Of a DNA stretch of 7,119 nucleotides, positions 1 to 5,823 are shown piece by piece. How positions within the stretch are numbered: position 1 is the first letter of the stretch; every line of letters begins with the position of its first letter. The translations under genes were made by a program, and so were the position numbers. The stretch comes from Pseudomonadota bacterium (GTDB taxonomy: Bacteria; Pseudomonadota; Alphaproteobacteria; Rhizobiales; Devosiaceae): assembly GCA_023433985.1 (NCBI GenBank), contig JAEYTN010000496.1:1-7119 (forward strand), read 5' to 3'. The notes under the pieces were generated by a model. That model was given only the letters and a program-made list of their open reading frames with translations. It made no database searches and was not told the origin of the DNA.

Positions 1-451
1 TCGCCTTGCCGTACTTCTTGCGCTCGACGACGCGGCTATCGCGGGTCAAGAAGCCGCCCTTCTTGAGCACGGCGCGAAGCTCGGGCTCGTAGTGGGTCAG
101 CGCCTGGCTGATGCCATGGCGAACCGCACCGGCCTGGCCCGACAGACCACCGCCCGAAACGGTGGCGACCACGTCGTACTGGTCGTTGCGCGAAGCGGCG
201 ACGATCGGCTGCTTCAGGATCATCTGCAGCACCGGACGGGCGAAGAACAGGTTGAAGTCCTTGCCGTTGACGGTGATCTTGCCGTTGCCCGGCTTGATCC
301 AGACGCGCGCGATGGCGTTCTTGCGCTTGCCGGTGGCGTAGGCGCGGCCTTCCTTGTCCAGCTTCTGGACATGCACCGGGGCGTCATTGACGACGGCGGC
401 GGCGACGTTGGTCGTGCCCAGGTCTTCGAGCGAGTTGATGGTATCGGCCAT
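1..451 (-). CDS. rpsI: 30S ribosomal protein S9, C-terminus cut by the window edge
   Basis: This is ribosomal protein S9 of the small subunit, whose basic C-terminal tail reaches the P-site tRNA. The window holds 150 whole codons starting at ATG 451. The conserved block [15 protein letters not shown] is at residues 41-55, followed by ITVNGKDF (59-66), [20 protein letters not shown] (99-118) and the start of the tail, [16 protein letters not shown] (135-150). Family members end in an arginine-rich tail finishing in SKR; I estimate about ten residues lie beyond base 1. The roughly 35 residues before the conserved core resemble the extended N-terminus seen in alphaproteobacterial S9. The ATG shares its A with the last base of the rplM stop codon (TAATG), so translation is probably coupled to rplM, the usual operon partner. 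The identification is firm; only the 3' end is missing. Confidence 0.97.
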   Translation of the reverse strand, partial: MADTINSLEDLGTTNVAAAVVNDAPVHVQKLDKEGRAYATGKRKNAIARVWIKPGNGKITVNGKDFNLFFARPVLQMILKQPIVAASRNDQYDVVATVSGGGLSGQAGAVRHGISQALTHYEPELRAVLKKGGFLTRDSRVVERKKYGKA

Positions 452-915
452 TACTTGGCCCTCACATTCTTGGTGTTGAACGAGGCGACGTCGATCTTCT
501 CGGGCGACTGGGCCTCGTGCGGGTGGGCCTCGCCGGCATAGACGCGCAGGTTGCCGTACTGCTTGCGGCCGAGCGGACCCTCGGGGATCATGCGGCGCAC
601 GGCGTTCTGGATCACGCGCTCGGGGAAGCGGCCCTCGAGCAGCTCGCGCTGCGTCCGGTCCTTGATGCCGCCCGGATGGCCGGTGTGCCAGAAGAAGCGG
701 CGCTGGTCGAGCTTCTTGCCCGTCAGCTTCACCTTGTCGGCGTTGATGACGATGACGTTGTCGCCCATGTCCATGTGCGGCGTGTAGGTCGGCAGATGCT
801 TGCCACGCAGGCGCATCGCGATGATCGAAGCGAGACGGCCGACAACCAGATCCTTGGCGTCGATCAACACCCACTTCTTGTCGATCTCGCTCGGCTTGAT
901 CGAGAAGGTGCTCAT
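451..915 (-). CDS. rplM: 50S ribosomal protein L13
   Basis: This is ribosomal protein L13, an early-assembling protein of the large subunit. The product is 154 residues, close to the usual length for alphaproteobacteria. Family blocks are [17 protein letters not shown] (about 19-35), [20 protein letters not shown] (about 41-60), a histidine/glycine block [12 protein letters not shown] (about 74-85) and [19 protein letters not shown] (about 108-126). The frame stays open for 25 more codons upstream to position 990, but that extension is not L13-like and would overlap the promoter at 972-1000. ATG 915 is preceded by AAAGGAAA (921-928), a good Shine-Dalgarno, and begins [15 protein letters not shown], as expected. 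The gene overlaps rpsI by one base and leads that two-gene operon. Confidence 0.97.
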   Translation of the reverse strand: MSTFSIKPSEIDKKWVLIDAKDLVVGRLASIIAMRLRGKHLPTYTPHMDMGDNVIVINADKVKLTGKKLDQRRFFWHTGHPGGIKDRTQRELLEGRFPERVIQNAVRRMIPEGPLGRKQYGNLRVYAGEAHPHEAQSPEKIDVASFNTKNVRAK

Positions 916-965
916 TCTTGTTTCCTTTGGAGAAGCGGGACGGTGACCCATGCCCGGTTTTCGTG
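916..965 (-). promoter_or_regulatory. rplM mRNA leader with ribosome binding site and possible hairpin
   Basis: The inferred 50-base leader ends in AAAGGAAACAAGA directly before the ATG. Its middle can fold: CGGG pairs with CCCG around an inner AT/GG against CC/GT arm, with one bulged C and the loop GTCA. In E. coli, L13 represses its own operon through the mRNA leader. Whether this short imperfect stem does the same is speculation; the ribosome binding site itself is clear. Confidence 0.35.
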
Positions 966-971
966 GCCGGG

Positions 972-1000
972 GATATACGGGCGATGGCACGACACGTCAA
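972..1000 (-). promoter_or_regulatory. Sigma-70 promoter of the rplM-rpsI operon
   Basis: Read on the minus strand, the -35 box TTGACG (1000-995) and -10 box TATATC (977-972) are separated by exactly 17 bases (994-978). Each box matches the bacterial housekeeping consensus at five (TTGACA) and four (TATAAT) of six positions. Transcription would begin near 965, giving a leader of about 50 bases before the rplM ATG. The position, orientation and strength suit a ribosomal-protein operon. The start point is inferred from spacing only. Confidence 0.72.
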
Positions 1001-1032
1001 GCGAGAAGATTTAACGTAGCAGAATCAGCGCA

Positions 1033-1065
1033 TTAGCATGTTGGTATCATAATACCACATGTTAA
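1033..1065. repeat. AT-rich imperfect inverted repeat between heme A synthase and rplM
   Basis: On the plus strand, TTAG-CATG-(T)-TGGTAT (1033-1047) pairs across the loop CATA with ATACCA-CATG-TTAA (1052-1065). This gives fourteen pairs, with one bulged T at 1041 and one G.T pair. The core is the dyad TGGTAT-N4-ATACCA. It lies about 33 bp upstream of the rplM -35 box and 81 bp past the end of the heme A synthase gene. No run of T follows on either strand, so it is not a standard intrinsic terminator. It could be an operator or an RNA processing or termination structure. The rest of the 916-1145 gap outside this dyad, the promoter and the leader shows nothing I can name. Confidence 0.5.
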
Positions 1066-1145
1066 GTCATTGATATTGTTGAATCTCATCGGTTTGCGGG
1101 ATCGTTGGGTTGCAGTGTCCCACCCCTGCTCAAGTTCCAGCCACC

Positions 1146-2198
1146 CTACCCCCGTCGCGGCGCCGCATCCGCCAGGTACGCCATCGTCGCCCCGGCTAGC
1201 ATGAAGGCCAGTGCCTGATGGCCGAGGGCCAGCGAGATCGGCACCATGTGGATCAGGGTCATGATGCCCAGTACCACCTGCAATCCAATCAGCGCGCCGA
1301 TGCGCGGCAGCCAGCCATGCACGCCCGAGAAGCCGCCGCGCTTCCACTGCCGCCACAAGAGCCAGCCGGCGAACACGACGATCGCATAAGCGAGCATCCG
1401 GTGGTTGAACTGCACCGTCATCGCGTTCTCGAAGAAGTTCTTCCAGAACGGCTGCACGACATCGAGCCCCTGCGGAACCAGCGCGCCGTCCATCAGCGGC
1501 CAGGTGTTGTAGCCCATCCCCGCGTCGAGCCCGGCGACGAACGCGCCCGCCACGATCTGCAGCTCGAGGAGCACCAGCAGCAGCCAGACCGGCCAGCCCG
1601 GCGCGCTGGCGGTCTTCGCCGGCTCGAGCCGCCGCGCTACCCAGATCAGCGCGAGGAACAGCAGCGAGGCCGCGAACAGGTGCGTCGCGAGCCGATATTG
1701 CGACACGGAGGTGAGCTGGCTCAGCCCCGAGCTCACCATCCACCAGCCGATCGCGCCCTGCAGCCCGCCCAGCAGGAACAGCCCGGCGAGCGGCCCCGCC
1801 AGGTTCCAGCTGAAGCGCCGCTGGAACAGGAACACCACGAACGGAACCGCGAAGGCGAGCCCGAGGAACCGCCCGAGGAACCGGTGACCCCACTCCCACC
1901 AGAAGATCGACTTGAAGTCCTCGATCCCCATCCAGTTGTTCTGCTGGCCCTGCGGGATCTGCTTGTAGGCCTCGAACTCCCGGGCCCAATCGGCATCGCT
2001 CAGCGGCGGGATGGTCCCCGCGATCGGCGCCCACTCGGTGATCGACAGCCCGGATTCGGTAAGCCGCGTCGCGCCGCCCACCACCACCATGCACAACACG
2101 AGGAACGCCATGGCGTAGAGCCAGATGCGGACCGGCTTCAGCCGGTCGCCACCGCTCGCCGTGGCCGGGACAGTTTGTTCAGTTGCGCTCAGAGCCAA
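1146..2198 (-). CDS. ctaA: Heme A synthase (COX15/CtaA family)
   Basis: This inner-membrane enzyme oxidises the C8 methyl group of heme O to a formyl group, giving heme A for cytochrome aa3 oxidases. The product is 350 residues with about eight membrane segments (near 25-42, 107-125, 135-155, 168-188, 202-222, 264-284, 298-316 and 319-341). The four histidines expected to bind the two hemes are present: H105 in WWEWGHRFLGR with the conserved glutamate three residues before, H173 in RLATHLFAA, H266 in QFNHRMLAY and H327 in LGHQAL. GGATRLTESGLSITEW (41-56) and GLDAGMGYNTWPLMDG (223-238) are typical of the proteobacterial COX15 form. The start is my choice: the frame opens as far as ATG 2387, but that stretch is unlike the family and overlaps the divergent gene. 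TTG 2198 has AAAGGA seven bases upstream (2206-2211) and gives the usual length. The next ATG would fall inside the first membrane segment. Confidence 0.94.
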   Translation of the reverse strand: MALSATEQTVPATASGGDRLKPVRIWLYAMAFLVLCMVVVGGATRLTESGLSITEWAPIAGTIPPLSDADWAREFEAYKQIPQGQQNNWMGIEDFKSIFWWEWGHRFLGRFLGLAFAVPFVVFLFQRRFSWNLAGPLAGLFLLGGLQGAIGWWMVSSGLSQLTSVSQYRLATHLFAASLLFLALIWVARRLEPAKTASAPGWPVWLLLVLLELQIVAGAFVAGLDAGMGYNTWPLMDGALVPQGLDVVQPFWKNFFENAMTVQFNHRMLAYAIVVFAGWLLWRQWKRGGFSGVHGWLPRIGALIGLQVVLGIMTLIHMVPISLALGHQALAFMLAGATMAYLADAAPRRG

Positions 2199-2334
2199 GA
2201 TGCTATCCTTTGCGCGCCGAACTACTCCCCCGCGCCGGGCCGTGCAACCGCCCCGTTGCCGCACCGGACCTTTCTGGACGCGAGATCGAACCGGAAGAGT
2301 CTGCACCTTTCCTGATCTCGCTTTGGCCATCGCG
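2199..2334. promoter_or_regulatory. Divergent spacer between heme A synthase and the DUF2842 gene
   Basis: These 136 bases must hold the promoters of two divergent genes, but I see no convincing -35/-10 pair on either strand. Two dyads are present. GCAAC (2244-2248) faces GTTGC (2255-2259) across six bases, and GCGAGATC (2280-2287) faces GATCTCGC (2314-2321) across 26 bases, ending 13 bases before the DUF2842 start codon. The only firm signal is AAAGGA (2206-2211), the ribosome binding site of heme A synthase. Confidence 0.4.
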
Positions 2335-2541
2335 ATGACCCAGTCCACCCGCAAGCTGATCGGCACCCTCCTCGTGATCGGCTCCATCTTCGTCTATGCC
2401 GGCCTCGTGGTCTGGTTCTACACCAGCTTCCTCGAAGGCCAGCCCTGGTACGTGCTGATCGTCTTCTTCGCCGTGACGGGCGTGTGCTGGTTCTTCCCGG
2501 CGACGTGGATCATCCGCTGGATGTCCAGGCCGGACGCGTAA
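2335..2541 (+). CDS. DUF2842 small inner-membrane protein
   Basis: The 68-residue protein has a short basic N-terminus (MTQSTRKLIGT), one membrane segment at about 8-29 and a second at about 37-58, and ends RWMSRPDA. The RKLIGT opening, the WY pair before the second helix and the PATWIIRWM ending match my memory of the DUF2842 family, found mainly in alphaproteobacteria. Its function is unknown. It lies head to head with heme A synthase, a neighbour arrangement that may reflect a link to the respiratory membrane, but that is inference. ATG 2335 fits the family's start; an open extension upstream to 2125 runs antisense through the neighbouring gene and is not credible. No good Shine-Dalgarno precedes the ATG. 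The gene converges on the deacetylase gene, with only 8 bp between the stop codons. Confidence 0.85.
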   Translation: MTQSTRKLIGTLLVIGSIFVYAGLVVWFYTSFLEGQPWYVLIVFFAVTGVCWFFPATWIIRWMSRPDA

Positions 2542-2549
2542 CGCCCCGG

Positions 2550-3584
2550 CTACACCTTCGCCATCGAGAAAATCGCCGGTGTGGCAAACACATCGACGTA
2601 TCTCTTCGACTGGAACCTGCCGTTGAGCGATACCCGCGGCAGTGCGTGCAGCGAATTGCGGTGGTGGGCATAGAGACCGCCCGGCCGCGTCGTCACCGCC
2701 GAGCGCAACCCGAGGTCCCGCGCCAGCCCGAACTCGCGCGGCCCGGCCGACGCGGCTCCACCGATGGGGTAGCTGAGGTGCACCGGCGCGGTGCCGAACT
2801 GCGCCTTGATGATCTTCACCGACTGGTCGATCTCGACCCGCGCTTCCGCCACCGAGAGCTTGGCCAGCTCGTAGTGGTGCACCGTGTGCGCTCCGATGGT
2901 GCAGAGCTGCTCGGAGGCAAATGTCCGGAGTTCGGCCCAGTCCATGATCAGCTCGCGGCAGTGCCGCTCCAGGTCCAGGCCGTACTGGTTGGCGAGCTCG
3001 CGGATCAGCACCACCCGCTCGGCCTCGGGCATGCTGCGCATGCGCCGGTAGAGCGTCTCATAGGCGGCGTTCTTCTCTTCCGCGGTGGCGCTCGGCAGGT
3101 AGGTCGTCTCGCCGCCCTCGGTCACCGCCAGCGCGTTCTGGGCCGCCACGATGTCCTCGAGCGCCTGCCACCACACCTCGCCTACCCCGTCGACCAGCGC
3201 GGTGGGCACGTAGAGCGTGAACGGGCACTGCTGGCGCCTGAGCACCGGCAGCGCATAGCGCAGGTTGTCGCGATAGGCGTCGTCGAAAGTGAAGACGACG
3301 AACTTCTTTGCTGGCTCGTTGCTCTCGATCCGCCGGATGGCTTCGTCCAGGTCGACGATGTCGAGGCCGAGCTTGCGCACCCGCCGGATGACGAAATCGA
3401 GATAGTCCGGCTTCACCTGCAGGATGGCGTTGGGCGAGAAATCCGCCGGATCGTCCGGCAGCACCCGATGCAGCGTGAAGATCACGCCGCGCGCCTTGGA
3501 GAGCTGCCGGATCAGGCGTGGCAGCTGCGAGGCCCAGAGCAGTTCGAAGGCGGCGCCAATCGCCGTGTATCGCAGTGCCGCCAT
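2550..3584 (-). CDS. Polysaccharide deacetylase (NodB-homology family)
   Basis: A probable metal-dependent carbohydrate de-N/O-acetylase of 344 residues acting in exopolysaccharide synthesis. Motif 1 is TFDDAYRDN (99-107), with D101 as likely catalytic base and D102 as metal ligand; the usual TFDDG glycine is alanine here. Motif 2 is HTVHH (233-237), the H-[ST]-x-x-H metal site. A SYPIGG block (271-276) corresponds to the third, proline-tyrosine region, and LPRV (315-318) lies near the end. Motifs 1 and 2 are separated by an insert of about 125 residues that includes VWWQALE (137-143), a pattern I associate with exopolysaccharide-cluster deacetylases rather than chitin-oligosaccharide NodB. 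No signal peptide or clear membrane segment is visible, so a cytosolic site on lipid-linked or precursor sugars is possible. It follows the Wzz-type gene after 7 bp, so the two should be one transcript. ATG 3584 lacks a strong ribosome binding site, consistent with coupling. The substrate is unknown. Confidence 0.87.
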   Translation of the reverse strand: MAALRYTAIGAAFELLWASQLPRLIRQLSKARGVIFTLHRVLPDDPADFSPNAILQVKPDYLDFVIRRVRKLGLDIVDLDEAIRRIESNEPAKKFVVFTFDDAYRDNLRYALPVLRRQQCPFTLYVPTALVDGVGEVWWQALEDIVAAQNALAVTEGGETTYLPSATAEEKNAAYETLYRRMRSMPEAERVVLIRELANQYGLDLERHCRELIMDWAELRTFASEQLCTIGAHTVHHYELAKLSVAEARVEIDQSVKIIKAQFGTAPVHLSYPIGGAASAGPREFGLARDLGLRSAVTTRPGGLYAHHRNSLHALPRVSLNGRFQSKRYVDVFATPAIFSMAKV

Positions 3585-3591
3585 CGACCCG

Positions 3592-5652
3592 TTACGCGAC
3601 CGCGGCGCGAGTGGTGGGCAACGTCACCACCCGACCCACTTCGAGGCCGAGCGCCTTGATATCGGCACGCGCCTCCACCACCGACTGCACCGAGGCCATA
3701 TCGGAGGCGACCAGCACCACGCCCGCATGGGCATGGGAAAACAGCGGCAGGCTCGACACCATTCCCACGCGCCCCGTATCGACGATCACGACATGATAGA
3801 TGTCGGCGAGGGCTTCGACCAGCGTCGCCGGCCGGCCGGACCGGCGGTCGATATTGGCGAGCCGCCCCCAGGCAACCTCCGCCAGTTCCTCGGAGGCACG
3901 CTGCACCACGTCGCCATAGCCGCAGCCATCCGCCGAAAGGTCGCTGATGCCGGGCGTCGACGACACTTCGCCCGAACCCGCATCCACCGCGACGACGCTG
4001 AGCCCGGCCCCGAGCGCATCCTCGACCAGACGGTCGACGACGGTCATCACCTCGGAGCGCTCGCCGAGGTTGGCGATCAGCACCGTGCGCAACTGCCGGG
4101 AGCTCACTGCCTCGGACAGCATGCCGAGGTCGTCGCGCAGCATCCCGGCCGGCTTCGGCAGTTCGACGGCCTCGGCCGCCTCGATCGCGGCATCGTCCTC
4201 CGCTTCGCCGCCGTCGTTGAACACCGCCGCCTCGACGGCATCGTAGGCACGCCGCTCCACCAGAGCCCGGCCCGACAGCAGCTCGCCGAACAGGATCGCA
4301 CCCACCTGCAGCACCAGCGCCACGAACCCGACTGCGCCCAGGATCAGCGCCGTCTTCGGCGAGCTCGGCACGGCGGCCGCCGCCGCTTCGGTCACGATCC
4401 GAACGTCGGGCAGCGCCGAGTTGGCCGCCGAGCGCGCCTCGGCATCGTTGAAGCGCGCCAGGTACGTCTCGAGCAGGTCGCGCTGCGCCTTGGCCTCGCG
4501 CTCGAGGCTGTCGAGGTTCACGCCGCCCCTGGTGGCGTCACCCGAGGCCATCTGCGCGCGGGTCAGGTCGTCGCGGAGCTTCTGCTCGAGGTCGGCCTGC
4601 ACCCTCGCCTCGGCTTCGAGCGAGTCGGCCACCTTGCGGCTTTCGCTGCGAATCTGCTCCTCGATGCCGCGGATCTGCGCCTTCACTTCCTTGATGCGCG
4701 GATGGTTGTCGAGCAGCGTGATCGAGCGCTGCGCCAGTTCCGCAGTGAGGTTCGCCTTGGTCTGCAGCAGGCTGGTGATTACCACCGAGTTGCGCACGTC
4801 GGCGACGCCGTCGAGCGACTGCCCGGAGCTAACCAGCCCGCGGATCAGGTCGGCACGGGACTGCGCATCGTTCTTCTTCTGCTGCGCCTCGGCGATCTGC
4901 TGGTTGACCGTCGACATTGTCTGATCGGTCATCGGCGTCGAGTTGCTGCCGAGGAACAGTCCGTTCTCGACCTTGTAGCTGGCGACCGCCGTCTCCGCTT
5001 GCCGCACCTTGAGGCGCAGCCGGTCGATCTCGCCCTGCAGCCATACCTTGGCGTCGGCCGTGTCGGTGACCGACTGGGCCGCGCGCCGCTTCACATGCGC
5101 CTGCGCGATGGCGTTCGCGATGTTCGCGGCGAGTTCCGCATCGGTCGAGCGCACGAACACCGAGATCACTGCCGAGTCGCGCTCGCGGATGACGGTCATG
5201 CGCTCGCTGAGGTTGGCCAGCACCGTTTCGTCGACGCTACGTGGCTCCGGCTTGCGCCCGACCAGCGACAGGATCGTGCCGACCGGATTGAAGCCTGCGC
5301 CCGAAAACTCCGGTACCGAACGCAGGTTCTGGCTATCCACCACTTCGAGCAGCAGGTCGCGCGACTTGATGAGCTCGATCTGGCTAGAGATCAGCGCCTC
5401 GGTGTTGACCGAGCTGGCGGCGCTCGACGCGGGCTCGGTTGCCGAGCGCGTATAGGTGCTCTCGCGCGGCTCGACCAGCAGGCTCGCCGAGCTTTCATAC
5501 GCCTTGGGCACGAACATCAGGAAGGTGAAGGTGACCGCCAGCAGCAGCGCGGTCACCAGCAGGATTCGCGGCAGCCGCACCCACACGGCCCGCAGCAATC
5601 CCGCGGCATCCATCCGCATGTCATCGTCGGCATGCTGGCTTTCGGTACTCAT
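3592..5652 (-). CDS. Exopolysaccharide chain-length/export protein (Wzz-GNVR, ExoP/GumC-like) with degenerate kinase domain
   Basis: This inner-membrane polysaccharide co-polymerase (686 residues) should set chain length and connect to the outer-membrane exporter. A cytosolic N-terminus is followed by a first membrane segment (about 29-48) and the Wzz domain (from about residue 15 to 110). Then come a long periplasmic coiled coil (about 200-410), the GNVR-type motif LDSLEREAKAQRDLLETYL (380-398), a VPSSPK stretch and a second membrane segment (about 433-457). An acidic linker (478-498) leads to a cytosolic domain (about 520-680) with the layout of a bacterial tyrosine kinase. VVAVDAGS (553-560) sits at the Walker A' position and YHVVIVDTGRVG (619-630) at Walker B. 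The P-loop is gone: NLGERSEVM (528-536) stands where GxxGxGKS/T is expected, and there is no tyrosine-rich tail. It is therefore probably not an active kinase. It leads a two-gene operon with the deacetylase and is divergent from the OPX gene. The start at ATG 5652 has only a weak ribosome binding site; ATGs at residues 12 and 14 are alternatives. Confidence 0.9.
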   Translation of the reverse strand: MSTESQHADDDMRMDAAGLLRAVWVRLPRILLVTALLLAVTFTFLMFVPKAYESSASLLVEPRESTYTRSATEPASSAASSVNTEALISSQIELIKSRDLLLEVVDSQNLRSVPEFSGAGFNPVGTILSLVGRKPEPRSVDETVLANLSERMTVIRERDSAVISVFVRSTDAELAANIANAIAQAHVKRRAAQSVTDTADAKVWLQGEIDRLRLKVRQAETAVASYKVENGLFLGSNSTPMTDQTMSTVNQQIAEAQQKKNDAQSRADLIRGLVSSGQSLDGVADVRNSVVITSLLQTKANLTAELAQRSITLLDNHPRIKEVKAQIRGIEEQIRSESRKVADSLEAEARVQADLEQKLRDDLTRAQMASGDATRGGVNLDSLEREAKAQRDLLETYLARFNDAEARSAANSALPDVRIVTEAAAAAVPSSPKTALILGAVGFVALVLQVGAILFGELLSGRALVERRAYDAVEAAVFNDGGEAEDDAAIEAAEAVELPKPAGMLRDDLGMLSEAVSSRQLRTVLIANLGERSEVMTVVDRLVEDALGAGLSVVAVDAGSGEVSSTPGISDLSADGCGYGDVVQRASEELAEVAWGRLANIDRRSGRPATLVEALADIYHVVIVDTGRVGMVSSLPLFSHAHAGVVLVASDMASVQSVVEARADIKALGLEVGRVVTLPTTRAAVA

Positions 5653-5701
5653 CGGTCTGCCCGGAACTCACGCAACTTGAACTAAACCTATGCCCCCGCG
5701 T

Positions 5702-5771
5702 GGTAAGCATTCGGTTAAGCCCCGGATGCAAACTGCAAATCTTCCGGCCGCTTCTAAGCCAAATGTTAACC
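5702..5771. promoter_or_regulatory. Paired TAAG-N7-TTAA boxes in the divergent exopolysaccharide control region
   Basis: Within the 171-bp gap between the Wzz-type and OPX genes (5653-5823) are two similar boxes on the plus strand. One is TAAG-CATTCGG-TTAA (5704-5718), the other TAAG-CCAAATG-TTAA (5755-5769), 51 bp apart. Taken as 18-mers (5702-5719 and the complement of 5754-5771) they also match as an inverted pair at 13 of 18 positions, sharing CATT[C/T]GG in the centre. The layout resembles the CtrA site of alphaproteobacteria (TTAA-N7-TTAA) with an imperfect first half. Which regulator binds, if any, is inference. I could not fix a convincing -35/-10 pair on either strand. A weak AGGT lies six bases before the OPX ATG. 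Confidence 0.35.
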
Positions 5772-5823
5772 ATGCGCGGCCATCCTGCAGGTCCGATCGG
5801 TCCCGCATTTTTCAGGTCTGGCC

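Noticed and set aside
92..541. Plus-strand frame across the rpsI-rplM junction
   Set aside because: It is antisense to two conserved ribosomal protein genes.
916..990. 25-residue N-terminal extension of L13
   Set aside because: It is not L13-like, overlaps the promoter, and the downstream ATG 915 has a strong ribosome binding site.
1107..1129. Possible terminator hairpin after heme A synthase (GGGT/ACCC or GCAG/CTGC)
   Set aside because: The two short stems are mutually exclusive, have loops of about ten bases and are not followed by a T run.
1033..2094. 353-codon minus-strand frame overlapping heme A synthase
   Set aside because: It is the shifted frame of the heme A synthase gene and is rich in A, R and G, with no membrane segments or family match.
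1218..2315. Plus-strand frame opposite heme A synthase
   Set aside because: Low-complexity R/P/E/H/Q composition typical of an antisense shadow; the minus strand holds all the COX15 histidine motifs.
3424..5685. Long open frame on the plus strand opposite the Wzz-type gene
   Set aside because: Its translation is rich in R, H, Q and L without any domain pattern, as expected for the antisense of a GC-rich gene; the minus strand encodes a recognisable Wzz/GNVR protein.
5793..5800. CCGATCGG palindrome with a nearby T run (5808-5812) as an operator or terminator
   Set aside because: The palindrome is too short to form a useful stem, and short GATC-centred palindromes are common in GC-rich DNA.
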